Source: Synechococcus sp. CS-1328 (GTDB lineage: Bacteria > Cyanobacteriota > Cyanobacteriia > PCC-6307 > Cyanobiaceae). From it: a stretch of 64,000 nucleotides of DNA. Below are positions 1 through 13,200 of the stretch, one piece after another; positions within the stretch are counted from its first letter, which is position 1, and the number at the start of each line of letters is the position of its first letter. The notes beneath the pieces are model-generated. The model saw nothing but the letters and a program-made list of their open reading frames with translations. It did not search any database and was not told the origin of the DNA. The translations under genes were made by a program, and so were the position numbers. The stretch is from positions 1 through 64,000 of the forward strand of contig NZ_JAHLYT010000006.1 in the NCBI RefSeq assembly GCF_025128095.1, read 5' to 3'.

Positions 1-2
1 CA

Positions 3-3000
3 AGTGGTGCGTTTGGTGATAAGAACGTCGGGACAGGAAAGGCGGTGAGTGTCAGCGGCGTCACGATCAGCGGCACTGATGCCAGGAACTACACGTTGCT
101 GCAGCAGAGTGGCCTGAGTGCGAATATCACGCCGCGGGGCTTAGATGTTGAAATCCTGCCGCAGAGCAAAGTGTATGACGGCACGACAAGTGCAATGTTG
201 AGGACGAGTGATTATCAGCTAATGGGCTTCGTTGGAGGTGAAGATGCCACGATCACCAATACTTCCGGAGCTTATGACAGCGCCAATGTGTTTGAAGCCG
301 GCATCGTGACTGCCGCACTAGAAGGTGGGGATTTCAGCGCGGGTGATGGCACTTTACTTAGCAACTATCAACTGCCAGTTTTGGCTGAGGGAGTCGGAAC
401 AATTACGACTCGTTCACTATCGACTTGGCTTGGTAGCGAAGGCGGCCTTTGGAGTGACTCCTCTAATTGGGATGTTCTTCCTGCTTTCGGCAACGTCGAT
501 TCTGTCTTTATTGGAGCAGGTAGTGGATCAATTGTTTATGATTCCAGCGCCGGCTTTGTGTCGTTGCAGACTCTGAATATTGGGGGCAGTCTCAGTATCT
601 CGAGCGGATCACTGGCAATTTCTGGAGCTACAGAGATATTGGGAGGGGGGTCTCTCAGCGTCTTGGCTGGTGTCTTCTCCACGGCTGAAGTACTGAATTC
701 TGGAAATGTACGTCTAGCCTCTTCTGCAGCCTCGCTAGGTTCTATTACGAATAATGGGGGAGGCATTGTTGCTGATTCTGGCCTTCAGGTCACAAGCTTG
801 AATCTGCTTGGAGGGACGGTGAGTGGGTCTGGCCCTCTCGCTGTGACAGATAGCTACTCACAGTCCGGAGGATTGATTAGTGGTTTTGATTCTGTCTCTA
901 TTAATCAGGCTAATGGTGATCTCAGCTTGACCGAAGGTGAGATCCTGGCCCCAGGTGGTTCCATTGCCTTGTACAGCAATTCAGGCTCACTGCTATTGGA
1001 GAGTATGTCGCTTGATGCTAGTGGCGCTGCCAATGGAGGCCTGATCACATTGGACGGTGCCAAAATTGATATTCTGAACAGTAATGTTAATACTTCTGGG
1101 GCCGATGATGGCGGAACGATTTTGATCGGTGGCGTGGCTTCGGGGGTGTTATTGCCTGATTCAGTCATAATTACGGATTCAAAATTGGTTGCAGACCCTC
1201 CGGCGGCGGGCGGAAACATCGCCATTAATGGCTCTGCCATTGACATCTCCAGCGCAGGTGGTGGGGGGACGGTTCTTAATATCTTTGGTAGCAGTGGAGG
1301 CAGCCTCACGATAGGATCTTCCCAGACCAATTCTATCTTCCTTGATTCATCAACATTGATTCAGTCTGGGCCTGGTGGATCAATCGTGTTCCTGGCTTCT
1401 TCTCCGGGTGGGATCGTCAATTCTTCCACGGTTGAAATTCTGGGTGGCTCTACCCCGTCAGTCCCTTCACCCCCAGTGGTTCCTCCTGTCTCGGTTGCGC
1501 CAGTGCCAACGCCAACGCCAACGCCACCAACACCAATCCCTGTTCCCCCTGCCTCACCGATCGCCCCGACGATCCCTCCAGTTGCCGTGCCACCTGGTTC
1601 ACCTACGTCTTCCACTCCCAGCGTTCCTTCATTGCCACCGATTAGTTCAGATTTGTCTGCTGTTGCAATTGCCTTAAACTCTGTAATCAATCAGCCTCCA
1701 ATTGCAGTCCAAGAGGCCGTGCCTCTCGTCGCAGCCATTGCTCCAGTGCCGCTGAATACTGATTTTCAGTTGGAGCGAGAGTCTCCGGTGAAAATCAGTC
1801 TTGATTCAAGTTCCTTCCTTTTTTCTGACGATCTTCTGCTATCGGCAACGATTGATGGCGATTTGCAGCCGAATCAGCTTGCAGATGGATCCATCCTGAT
1901 TGATTTGCAAAGCGATGCTTTGCTTCGTGTTGGTGTCGATCAAGGGGAGCTTGCATTGGCCGGCGAGGCTGATATCTTGAGGGATGTTGAGATTGCAGAT
2001 GACGGATCTTTTTTGATTGAGCTCAATAACGATGAGCTCTTTATCCAAGGGCTTGAGGCTGCAGGCATACGACTTGTTGAAACTGTTGGGAGCAGTGCAG
2101 CCTCAGAAGTGGCAATTATGGTTGATGGAGCAGTGTTGATTGATCTCCGATCTGACACCTTTCTTGGTCCTTTGGCGAGCCAGGATGAGTTGGCTTTGGT
2201 GGAGCAAGTAGGCGAGAGTTTTGACACTCTGATGAAAGAGGATGGTAGCGTAGTGATTGATCTGCGAAGCGAAGAACTTGTTGCTTTGGGCGATGACGAA
2301 CGCGTTGAAACAATAGCCGCTGCTGATGCTATTCAAGATTCGGATCTACTCAGTGAGCGTGTTGGAGGGAGGGAGATCGCTGCGATTGTCAATGAAACAG
2401 GAGTTGCTACAATTCAGTTGGCAATGCTGCCGATCACAAGTTTAGAGGCTTCTCAAGCCTTCGCAGCGGGTGAACAAAATGCTTTGGATTTTACGGCCGC
2501 AAAACTTGGTTTGGGTCGTGGTGACCGTAGTACGCCCGTCACAGTTGAGGAGGTGCAGAGTGTTCTTCAGCAGGTTGCGCGAGCCACGAATTATTCCCCT
2601 TACAGACCGGCTGCCCTGCGATTGAGCTTTACAACGAATTCTTCAGAGCTTGCTTCTAGTGATACAGGTTTCCTGGATGTCACTTTGGTTCCGGCACAGG
2701 GTGAGGTGGTGGGTCGTCGCGTGGTTGTCAACACGCGCCAATTTGGCGACCAACTGAAGAAGCTCTATAGCCAGCTCGCCAAGCAGGAGTCGATGAATGT
2801 GGAAGATCCGCAGTCTCCTTCTCGTCAGCTTTATGACGTTTTGATTGCACCTGTGGCAAAGGAAATGAAGCAACTGGGTGTTACCACCCTGCTTTTGTCT
2901 GCAGATGCTGGGTTGCAGGCGATACCCTTTGCCGCCTTGCATGACGGCACGGCATACCTTGCCGAATCGATTGGCATGTCGTTGACTCCTTCCATTGGTT

Positions 3001-3713
3001 TAATGCCGTTGGATGTACCACCGGCCGGCTCCGATCATCGGCAGTTGCGGGCTGGTGCTTCCCAGTTTGAGGGCCTGGCTCCATTGCCGCTGGTGCCCCA
3101 GGAACTCGAGCGCCTCAGCCAGGCCAAGCAGGGGGATAGTTATCTCAATGCCCAGTTCAGTCCTCAAGTGTTATTGGAGCAGGCTGGAGATGCTTCCATC
3201 AAGCAGGTTCATGTGGCCACCCATGCGGAGTTTTTGCCTGGTGGACCATCGAAGTCTCGTCTCTTCACGGGGACTGGGCCGCTTAGCTTGGCCGAGTTCG
3301 CATTTTTGCGACAACGCCGCCAAGGGGAACCGCTGGAGCTGTTCAGTTTGAGTGCCTGCCGTACGGCCTTGGGGGATCGAGATAGCGAGCTTGGTTTTGC
3401 AGGCCTGGCACTGCAAGCAGGCTCCCGTAGTGCGATCGGTACGCTCTGGTATGTGGATGACGTCGCTACGTCTGCTTTCTTCGTGCAATTTTATCGATAC
3501 CTTGATGCCGGTTTGCCAAAGGCGGAGGCGCTTCAGGCTGCTAAGCGGGATTTTGCGAGTGGAACAGTGAAGTTGCAGGGTGATCAAGTCGTAGGTGTTG
3601 ATGGCGTGCCATTGCTATCCGGCCTTACCGCTGCACAGCAACGTCGTGTGGTGACAGGGATGCAACATCCTTACTTCTGGGGAGGGATTGGCCTGCTTGG
3701 TACTCCTTGGTGA
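3..3713 (+). CDS. Exported haemagglutinin-like protein with C-terminal CHAT peptidase domain (5' end outside window)
   Basis: The reading frame is open to the left edge, so the N-terminus is missing; a GTG at 45 is only an internal codon. At the left are MBG/YDG-type modules (KVYDGTTSAML near nt 160-200), typical of cyanobacterial two-partner-secretion exoproteins. Next come a Gly/Ser/Asn-rich beta-helix-like stretch, a Pro/Thr linker (about 1455-1570), and four degenerate units built on DGSxxIDLxSxxL (about 1860-2290). The C-terminal 300 residues are a CHAT domain with the His-Cys dyad: His in HVATHAEF (codon 3222-3224) and Cys in LSACRTA (codon 3357-3359). CHAT proteins are caspase/separase-like cysteine peptidases, so this is probably a secreted or surface peptidase. 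The last 450 residues closely resemble those of the next gene, so the two are paralogues. GC is clearly lower (28/60 in both 961-1020 and 2281-2340) than in that paralogue. Confidence 0.85.
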   Translation, partial: SGAFGDKNVGTGKAVSVSGVTISGTDARNYTLLQQSGLSANITPRGLDVEILPQSKVYDGTTSAMLRTSDYQLMGFVGGEDATITNTSGAYDSANVFEAGIVTAALEGGDFSAGDGTLLSNYQLPVLAEGVGTITTRSLSTWLGSEGGLWSDSSNWDVLPAFGNVDSVFIGAGSGSIVYDSSAGFVSLQTLNIGGSLSISSGSLAISGATEILGGGSLSVLAGVFSTAEVLNSGNVRLASSAASLGSITNNGGGIVADSGLQVTSLNLLGGTVSGSGPLAVTDSYSQSGGLISGFDSVSINQANGDLSLTEGEILAPGGSIALYSNSGSLLLESMSLDASGAANGGLITLDGAKIDILNSNVNTSGADDGGTILIGGVASGVLLPDSVIITDSKLVADPPAAGGNIAINGSAIDISSAGGGGTVLNIFGSSGGSLTIGSSQTNSIFLDSSTLIQSGPGGSIVFLASSPGGIVNSSTVEILGGSTPSVPSPPVVPPVSVAPVPTPTPTPPTPIPVPPASPIAPTIPPVAVPPGSPTSSTPSVPSLPPISSDLSAVAIALNSVINQPPIAVQEAVPLVAAIAPVPLNTDFQLERESPVKISLDSSSFLFSDDLLLSATIDGDLQPNQLADGSILIDLQSDALLRVGVDQGELALAGEADILRDVEIADDGSFLIELNNDELFIQGLEAAGIRLVETVGSSAASEVAIMVDGAVLIDLRSDTFLGPLASQDELALVEQVGESFDTLMKEDGSVVIDLRSEELVALGDDERVETIAAADAIQDSDLLSERVGGREIAAIVNETGVATIQLAMLPITSLEASQAFAAGEQNALDFTAAKLGLGRGDRSTPVTVEEVQSVLQQVARATNYSPYRPAALRLSFTTNSSELASSDTGFLDVTLVPAQGEVVGRRVVVNTRQFGDQLKKLYSQLAKQESMNVEDPQSPSRQLYDVLIAPVAKEMKQLGVTTLLLSADAGLQAIPFAALHDGTAYLAESIGMSLTPSIGLMPLDVPPAGSDHRQLRAGASQFEGLAPLPLVPQELERLSQAKQGDSYLNAQFSPQVLLEQAGDASIKQVHVATHAEFLPGGPSKSRLFTGTGPLSLAEFAFLRQRRQGEPLELFSLSACRTALGDRDSELGFAGLALQAGSRSAIGTLWYVDDVATSAFFVQFYRYLDAGLPKAEALQAAKRDFASGTVKLQGDQVVGVDGVPLLSGLTAAQQRRVVTGMQHPYFWGGIGLLGTPW

Positions 3714-4253
3714 TGAAGCCTAAACAATATCTCGATAAAACTGCATTTGGCTGTAGTAAATAATGGTGATAATTTGTCAACAGACGATCAATGTGGCTTG
3801 CTTGGCTGCAGGGGGTATGGAATGTCGTGCAACTTGTTGGGTGAGTTGTCTGCTCTGGGTGCTGAGTCTTGAGCTTCGGCTTGGTTGTCGTGGGCGTCAA
3901 GCTGCCTTGTCTTGATAATTGGTTTCATTCTGGCTGTCGCGTTCGATTTACTGGGTTGCTGCTTGCATGTCCATCTAGTTTGGAATCGACAGCGGCATCT
4001 TCAGGCTTGTAGCATCGGCTGACTGGAGGGCTGTGAGGCTTGATCGTGCTGGCGGTGCGCGTAATCCGATGAGTGCTTATTCAGAAGCCTGATACTTTCG
4101 GGCCGCTCTGATCTTTTTTAAGAAGTCTGAAGCGTGGCTGGAGGTGCCAGGGCGCCTGGAGGCGGTGATTGGGGTCGCCGTGCCCCTGTGTGGGGCAATT
4201 CTGTTTTTTTGACCTAGCGTGGTTTTATCCAGTGTAGTAATGAGTTGTCGACC
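3714..4253. other. AT-rich intergenic region between the two CHAT genes
   Basis: About 540 bp without a convincing gene. It is strikingly AT-rich at its left end (17 G/C of 60 in 3721-3780) and rises towards the right. The only structure I can support is the hairpin plus T-run at 4181-4210. No tRNA, mobile-element end or long inverted repeat was seen. Confidence 0.6.
4181..4210 (+). terminator. Possible intrinsic terminator or attenuator ahead of the giant CHAT gene
   Basis: TGCCCC (4181-4186) pairs with GGGGCA (4192-4197) around a 5-nt loop. A run of seven T follows at 4204-4210, separated from the stem by ATTCTG. It lies 43 bp before the ATG chosen for the giant gene, so it could end transcription from the upstream CHAT gene or act as a leader attenuator. 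The stem is short and the T-run is offset. Confidence 0.35.
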
Positions 4254-7200
4254 ATGGGCAGCAGGGGGCGGCTGGCGCTGAATCGCCCTTGGGCGATTCC
4301 CGCTTTGGGTGTTCGGACAGGATGGGCTGTCTGGGGATGGAATGGCCAGACGTCTGTGTTGGGGCCGTTGACGTGGGGCTTGGGGCTTGCCGGCCTGAGC
4401 CTCACCAGCATGCTGCTGGGCGTAAGCCCTGCAGCAGCGGAGGTCAAAGGAGCGGCTGGGGTGAGGAGCCTGGGCACGGTGGTGAATGGCGTCAAAGACG
4501 GCAGCTGCAATGCTGGCCTGTGCGGTGTGAGTGGTGGCACGGGCGCTGGCAGCAACCTGTTTCATCGGTTTGGGTCATTCGATACGCGTGGCGGTATCAC
4601 GGGAGTACGAATTGAATCGGGTGGATATAGCAATGTCATGGTGGGGGTGATTAATTCTCTGGGAAGTTTTATTGATAAGCCTGTTTCACTGAGCACCAAG
4701 GGGAATCTGTTCTGGTTGTCTCCTGGCGGGATCACGATCAGTGGATCCGGCGGCTTCCAGAATGTGCAGCATCTCAATCTCAGCACCGCCACGGGTCTGC
4801 GGATTGGATCCGGCCTGTTTGATGTGCTTGCAACAACGCCGGCCCAGGCGGCTCTGCTCAGTGGTGAGCCGCTGCGGGGAAGAGGTGGCTTGGTCACGGA
4901 TCCCGCCACGCTGGCGGAGATGGGGCTGCTCTCCAACGGCGACATCTCGATCTCCGCTGGCTTGCTCACCGTGGATCAGGGGCTGCTGCTGGATGCGCAG
5001 GGTGGCAACCTCTTGCTCCAGGCCGCCGGACTCCAGGTACCTGGCGGATCGGTGGAGCTGGCCGGCCGCAGCGTCGATCTCACCGACAGCCGAGTGGATG
5101 TGAGCAGCACCACCGGCCTCGGCGGCAGCATCGCCATGAGCGGGGAGACGGTGAGCCTCAGCCGCAGTGTGCTCGATGCCAGCGGCGCCAGTGGTGGTGG
5201 ATCGATCACCGTGGAAGCCGTACGCCAGGTGACCCTCCAGGACAGCGACCTGCTGGCCCGTGGTGGCGGAGGCAGTGTCGTGGAGGAGGAGGTCCCGGCA
5301 GTGGAACCTGGCGACACGACCGTTTCCGGGGCGGAGGAGCCGACCACCACTGCACCTGATGCTGAGGATGAGGTGTCCGGTCCTCCGCTGGATCCCCCGG
5401 CCGAGGCGTCTGGGGAGGATCCGGTCGCCACCGCCGAGGTGCCGCCGTCAGAGCCGAGCGCAACCGAGCCAGTTCCTGAGGCGGAGGCAGGCTCAGCGGA
5501 GACCGCCTCCATCCCCAGCTCCGATGCGGCGGAGCCCCTGCCCGTTTCCGTTTCGCCCGAACCCGAGGCGGTGGTACAGCCTGCCCCGATGCCTGAACGC
5601 AGGGTGTCCGGGGCCCTGGCGGCCGGTGAGCCCGCCGATGGGGGTTCGATTCGGATTATCGCCGAGGTGGTGCAGATCTCCGGCGGCACGATCGATGCTT
5701 CCGGCACCGATGGCAGTGGGCGAGTGACCCAGGTCGATGGCCTCACAGGCTCCTGGAGCTTGGAGACCGTGGCGCCCCGCGACCTCGCCCCCGAGGTTCC
5801 GGTAGCGCTGCAGGAGCCACAGGTGGGGAGCACCACGCTCGATCCCTTGCTGAGCGAGGCTTCACCGTCTGGTCCGGAGCTGGAGGGAAGTCTGGGGCCC
5901 ATCGCTCCCCCACCGCCCTTGGATGCTGCTGTAGCGATCACGCAGCCCACTACGGCGCTGGTGGAGCCGTCCCCAGCCCCTCCCCGCGGCCACGGCGGAG
6001 CCGTGACGATCGAGGCCACCAGCGTGCTGCAGGGAGGGGCGATCACGACAGCCGGTGCCAGCGGCGGCAGTGTTTCGATCACTGCGCAGGACCTGGTGAG
6101 CGGCGCACCGATCCTGACCACGGGCATTGCCGGCACGGGGGGCTCCATCACCCTGGCGGCCGACCGTTCCTTCCTGCAGACCACCGGGTCCCTACTTGAT
6201 GCCAGCGGCCTAGAGGGGGGCGGTTCGATCCGGGTGCAGGCCGGCACCGACCTGCTGGCCTCCGGCACTCTTCGGGCGGTGGGGGAAGGGGCCACTGCGG
6301 AGGGGGGGCTGATCGAGGTTTCCTCGGGCGAGAGGGTGTCCCTGCTGGGCGCCAGCCTGGATGCCAGTGGGGGGGGCGGGGGCGGCACCATCCACGTGGG
6401 TGGCGGCTTCCAGGGGGCGCCCCTGGAGGGGGGCGGTGCCAACGCCTCGGCCGTGCGGGTGAACGGTTACACCAGCCTCAAGGCCAATGCCCGCAGCAGC
6501 GGTGATGGCGGCACCGTGGTGGTGTGGTCGGAGCAGGCCACCGATTTCTATGGCTGGGCCGAAGCCCGTGGGGGCAGCCTCGGTGGTGATGGCGGCCTGA
6601 TCGAGGTCTCGGGCCGCGACAGCCTCGTGTTCGGCGGCATGGCGGATGCCTCAGCTCCGGTGGGCACCGCAGGTTCGTTGTTGCTGGATCCGAAGAACAT
6701 CATCATCGATGCCTCCGGTGTGGGGGGCTTCAGCTACAGCATCCAGAACATTCTGGCGCCTACCGGTGATGCGCAGGTCAACCTGATCGAAACCTTCCTC
6801 GGCAACAGCCGCATCCTGGTCAACGACCTCAACGCATCCTTCGGTGGTGCTTCGGGCGCGGCCTATTTCTTTGACGGCACCAGCAATGCCCTCCTGGCCA
6901 CGCTGTTCGGCACGGCGGCCTTCGGTGAAGACGACACCATCCTCGGCTCAGGACTGGCCTCCAGCAAGCTGTTCCTGTTCACCCCCGAGGCGGATGTGGG
7001 CGGGGTGATTGATGCCGGTGCCCTCTCCTGGGTGGATCTCAATCCAGTGGGGGCCACCAGCCCCACGGTGCGCTTCTCCGATGGAACGTCCACGGCCGTG
7101 ATTGGGACCGGAGTGTCGATCGTGGGGGGCAGCACCGGTGATTTCAACGGCTATTCGCTCAGTGGCGCCTACGCCGGCTACGACTTCGATCAGGGAAACT

Positions 7201-10200
7201 CCATCTATAACTATCTTCTGCTCACACCCTCCTGGGATCAGGGTGCCGTGGCGGATGCCGGCGCCGTGACCTGGATCCAGGGCAGCACCGGCCTGCTCTC
7301 GGGTGGCGCCACCGGTGCGGCGATCGGCACCAGCCATTCCCTGGTGGGCAGCTCCAGCGGCGACTTCACCGCGGTGTATCTGCGGGATCTGAGCAGCACC
7401 AACGACTACAACCGCCTGGTGCTCACGTCGCTGTGGGACAACGGTGCCGTGACCGATGCCGGTGCCCTCACCTGGATCAACGCCAGCACGGGGCTGTTGG
7501 CGGATGGGACTACCGGCGGGGCGATCGCGGCGAATCACTCACTGCTGAATACCGGCAGTGCGATCTACAACACCACAGACCCTTCCACTGGCCTGATCGA
7601 CAACTCCAACCAGTGGTATACCGCCCGCGACGACTTCTCCCAGAGCTCCGGCTCACTTCTGGTCTACAGCGGCGGCTGGGATTCCGGTTCTGTCGTGGAT
7701 GCCGGTGCCCTCACCTGGATGAATGGACGCACCGGTGGGATGGTGGATGGCAGTTCCGGTGGGGAGATTTCTTCGCTCAATTCCCTTGTGGGCAGCCAAT
7801 CCGGAGATCTCCGCTGGCCTGATGCCCAAGCTTCTGACGATGCGGAAGCCTTTTATAATTATGGTTACCTCTACAGTGGCCAAGGCACGGTCCCCGGGGA
7901 TGCGGGTCCGGTGCCCGTCTCCACGGTGTTGATCGGCCATTCCTACTGGGATAACGGCAGTGCCATCGATGCGGGCTTCGCTCTCTGGCTCAATCTGGAT
8001 GCTTCCACCGGAGTGGGCCGTCTGGCGGATGGCAGGCCCGCAGCGGGTGTGATTGGCGCAGCCAATGCCTTGGTGGGCTCTTCCTCGTACGACTCCATTG
8101 GTGATTACTGGGAGACGCAGGGACTCTTTTATCGCTACAGCTCTCCCCTCGCTAGTGAACGCTTCCTCCTGACCAACCACCGGTGGGACAACGCCAACCT
8201 CGCCGATACCACCTCCGGTGTTGTGGCAGTGGATGCCGGCGCCGTGACCTGGCTCAATCCCCTCAACGGCACCCTCGCCGATGGCTCGCAGGCCTTCGGG
8301 GCGATCTCCAGTCGCACGTCCTTGGTGGGTACCAGCACGAACGATCTGATCGGATGGTCCCTCCAGCAGGTTCCCGTTCAACAGAGTTACGGCACCACCC
8401 CCAACGTTCTGATCACGGCGACCGGCTGGGATCGGGGCACGGTGCAAGATGCAGGCGCCCTGGTCTGGATCCGCGGCAGCGATGGCTCCCTGGCCCAGGA
8501 CGCTGCTGCCACAACTCCGCCGCCGCTGGCGTTCGGCAACGTTTCGCCTGCCACGGCCCTGGTGGGCAGCTCCGCTGGAGATGGGGTGGGATCCGGCCTC
8601 AACTTCCTCTACGCGCCCTACGACATCGATCTGGGTGCCTATCCCACCCCCAACCTTCTGCTGGCCACCCCGGCCTGGGATAACGGCGCTGCGGTGGATG
8701 CCGGAGCGGTCACCTGGATCTCCATGGATACCGGCCGGCTCTCCAGTGGTGCAACGGCCCTCGGAGATCTTGGCAGCGTCAATTCCCTGGTGGGCTCCAC
8801 GGCCGGTGATCAGATCGGTTCGCGGGTGGAGGCCGGCTATGCCTATCAGTACTACGCCCCGCAGAACGCCCTGATTGTGGCTCCGGGGTGGGATGCCGGT
8901 CCCTCAATTGTGGATGCGGGCTCGGTGACCTGGATCAGCGGCGACACCGGCAAGCTGGCTACGGGGGCCGACAGCTTCGGGCCCATCTTCTCCCTCACCT
9001 CCCTGGTGGGTTCCTCTTCCGGCGACCAGGTGGGAGCGGAGATCGCCCAACTCACGAGCTTCTACTCCTACGACGGGCGGGTGGCCGTGGCCCTGCGCAC
9101 CCCCGGTTGGGACGCCAGCCCCACGGCCCAGGACGCAGGCGCCGTGACCTGGCTGGATGTGCGCAATGGAGCCCTCGCGGATGGTTCGCCAGCCGTGGGG
9201 GTCATCAGCGGGCGCAATTCCTTGGTGGGGCGCTCCACCGGTGATGCCGTGGGGGCCGATGTGGCTACCCAGGGGCTCAGCGATGGCTCTACTGGCCTGG
9301 CGCTTCTCTCTGGCAGTTGGGATAACCCGGAGACCGGTGCCGTGAACGCCGGTGCCTTCACCTGGCTGAATGGCGGCTCCGGGCAATTGGCCGATGGGGC
9401 CACACCGGCCCTGGGGGCGATCTCCAGCCAGAACTCCCTCGTGGGGACCAGTACGGGAGATGAGGTCGCTGCTCTGAACTACACCACGTCTCCGGGCATG
9501 CTCCTGCGGATGCCGTTCTGGAACAACACGGCGCTGGGAGCTACTGATGCAGGTGCCGTGGCCTGGGTCAACCTCTCGAATGGATTGCTGGCAGACGGCT
9601 CCACAGCCATTGGTGATGTCTCCAGTGCTAATGCGCTCGTTGGCAGCTCCACTGGCGACAATGTCGGAATTCAGGCTTTCCTCTGGTACGGGAATGCCTT
9701 GCTTGGAAGCCCCACCTGGGATGACCCCACCAGCCTTGTTCGGGATGTGGGGGCTCTGACGTGGATCAACGTTCCCAGCGGCCTTCGCAGTGATGGTGGC
9801 GCTCTGATTGGCCAGCTCGATAGTAGTAATTCCCTTGTGGGCAGTACCGCCGGGGACAAGGTTGGGACCTTCCTTTCCACCTCCACCTCAACCGCTGGTG
9901 CGGTGACCGAAGACACGCTCGTTCAGACCCCGCAGAGCAGTTCCTACTGGTTGCTCGGTACGCCCGATTTCGATGCCGGGGGCGTGGCAGATGCGGGTGC
10001 TGTGACCTTCCTGGATCTCTCGGGGGGGCGCCTGGCCGGTTCCCAGCTGATCGAAGGCCTGCTCAGCAGTGTCAATTCGCTGCTGGGGGCCAGCACAGGC
10101 GAGCGCTTTGGGGTGCTGGAGGTTGTAGGTACCGAAACCCAGCAGCAGGTCTACTTCGCCAACGGCGGACTTCTGCTGCACAGCCCAGGGTTTGATGCTG

Positions 10201-13200
10201 GAGCCGCGGCGGATGCCGGCGCCCTTGCCTGGATGCGTTACACCGATGGTCAGCTTGCCGATGGCAGCTTCGGTGGAACGCTTGGAACCACGACAGCGCT
10301 TTTGGGCACGACGGCAGGGGACACCACCGACTTCGGGGTGACCAATCTCTCCGGCAACAGCCTGGCCTTCTTCCCCCAATGGCACGACACCAGTGGCGCC
10401 GCCGTGGGCGCCCTTGCCTGGATCAGCGGGAGTAGTGGCGTGCTTGCCAACGGCAGTGGTGGGGCCGCGATTGGAGATGTGTCGCTCCGTGGCGCTGCCC
10501 TGAATGATTTCAGCGGTTATTCCACCTCCCTTCTGGGGGGCAATGCCCTGCTGTTCACCCCCGGCTGGGACAACGGGGCGGCCCAGCCGGATGCCGGCGC
10601 GGTGACCTGGATCAACATGGCCAATGGTCAGCTCGCCACTGCGCCCGGTGCTCCGCCACTCACCTCCGGCGTGTTGGGCTCTGCGGTGTCCCTGGTGGGT
10701 AGCCAGTCCGGCGACCTGGCGGATGTGAGCCTGCAGGGTGTGGGCTTCAACAGCGCTCTGTTACTCACCCCCAGCTGGGACCGCGGCGCCGTTGTGGATG
10801 TCGGCGCAGCCACCTGGATCCAGGCAGCCACGGGCCAGCTGGCGGGAGCCCAGGGTCCCGCCGTAGGAGCGATTGGCCCCGAACTCTCCCTGGTGGGTAC
10901 CAGCAGCGGAGATTTCGCGTCGGCCTCGATTCGCTCCACCGGCAGCAATCAGCTCCTGTTCACTCCCCTCTGGGATGACGGCAGCCACCCGGATGTGGGC
11001 GCAGTGACCTGGATGAACGCGGCCACCGGCCTGTTCAGCGATGGATCCACAGCTGGAAGCATCGGCACGGCCCGTTCCCTGGTGGGATCCAGCAGTGGTG
11101 ATTTCGCGGATGCTCTGCCGCTGGCCGCTGGCACGAATGCCCTGGTCTTCACGCCCGGGTGGGATCAGGGCTCCGTGGCGGATGCCGGTGCCATCACCTG
11201 GATCTCCTCGGAGACTGGCCTACTCAGCACCGGGGCCACCGGAGGGGCCATCGGCAGCTCCCTCTCGTTGCTGGGCACCACCAGCGGAGATCTGCTGGAT
11301 CTGGATCTGCGCTCGCTGGCGGCGGGTCCAGTGCTGATCAGCAGCCCGCGCTGGAGCGACGGCACCCGAGTGGATGCTGGCGCCATCACGTGGATGGATG
11401 CCTCCAGCGGTCTGCTGGCTGATGGCAGCACGGGTGCCGTGATCGGTACGGCCAATTCCTTGCTGGGGACCGGTTACAAGCCGGGCGACAACACCGATCT
11501 GCGTTACGCGATCAATGAATTCTCCTATCCCACCTCGGATGGCACTGGTCACAGTCTTCTGATCTACAGCCAGTACTGGAATCCCGATTACAGCTCGGTG
11601 GCGTCTACTGATTCCGGCAATGGGGCTCTCACCTGGATGGATGCCCGCACGGGTTTGCTGCTGGATCGCAGCAGTGGCGGGGCGATTGGTTCGAGCAATT
11701 CCCTCGTGGGTTCTGTCGCGGCGGATTTCCAGCCGGAGCGAGATAGCTACTTTGATTCCTACAGCTACTTCTATGGCTACTACAACGCCAATGGACTCCC
11801 CTATACACCCTCTCGGATCTATGGCGAGTTCAACCTGATCCGTAGTGGCTCCAAGGTTCTGGTGCGTAATACTTTCCTTGACCAGGGTTCTCTGGTGGAT
11901 GCCGGTGGCCTCACCTGGATCAACATGGAGACTGGTCGCTTGGGTGATGCACTCACCAGCGCCACGGGTGTGATTGGCTCTTCCAATTCCCTGGTGGGGA
12001 ATGCGGCTGATCAGGCCTATGGCTCCCGTTTCCTTGGCCTCGCACCGCAGTTCGTCGACACCCAGCAGCTGAGTGGCTGGGCCCATGGCAGCGATCCCAT
12101 TCCAGAACTGAATCGCATCGCGGTTCTCTCTGCCTCCTCCGGCCCGGTGGGCAGTGCCGATGCGGGGGCTGTGACCTGGGCGAATGTCCAGTCGGGCCAG
12201 TTGGCGAACGGTGCACCAATCCTGGGGACTGTTGGCAGCGCCAATTCCCTTGTGGGTACAACCAGTGGGGATCAAGTGGGCGTCCTCTATTCCCGCTTCC
12301 CGGGTGCCGCCTCTTCCTGGAATCTGGTGCTTGAGACCCCCAACTGGGATAACGGAGCCGCCAGCGATGCCGGAGCTGTGACCTGGCTGCAGGGCAATAC
12401 CGGCCAGCTGGCGAGCGGCCAGGCGGCGGTGGGGCCGATCAGCAGCGCCAATTCCCTCGTGGGGAGCACCACCAACGACCGCATCGGGGAGACACGCCGC
12501 CTTCTGGGCCAGGTGCAATACGACTCCTACGGCGCCTATGGCTCGAGTGTGGCCTACATCAGCAGCACTTGGGATAGCGGAACTGCAGCGGATGCCGGCG
12601 CTGTGGTGTGGATCAACGGCGCCAACGGTCAACTCGCCAATGGTGCCGTGGCTGTGGGACCCGTCAGCAGCCAGAACGCTCTGGTGGGTCTGGCCAGTGG
12701 CGACCGCGTCGGCGCCGCCGCTGAGGATGTGGGCTATTACTACTCCCCATCCGGGGTGAATCTTCTCCTGCTCAGTGGTGACTGGGATAATGGCTCCCTG
12801 GTGGATGCCGGCGCCGTGACCTGGATCAATGGCGGCACGGGTCAGCTGATGGATGGAACCGCTGCGATCGGAGCGGTGAGTTCCACCTTCTCCCTGGTGG
12901 GATCCCAGGCTGGTGATCGGATTGGGGGCGACTATCTCTCCTTCGGTTCGATCTCTTCGAGTGGTGCGGGTCCCGCTTCCTCCTCCTATGGACGCAACAT
13001 CCTGTTGATCTCCCCCGATTGGGACAACGGTGCCTTCGCGGATGCCGGCGCCGTCACCTGGATCAGTGGCTCCACCGGTCTGATGGTGGATGACACGGGA
13101 ACGGGGGTTGTGAGCTCCACTAACTCCCTGATTGGCAATTCAAGCGGCGATCGGATCGGCTCCTCCGTGGTGAAGCTCTCCACGGATGGAAGCTCTGATC

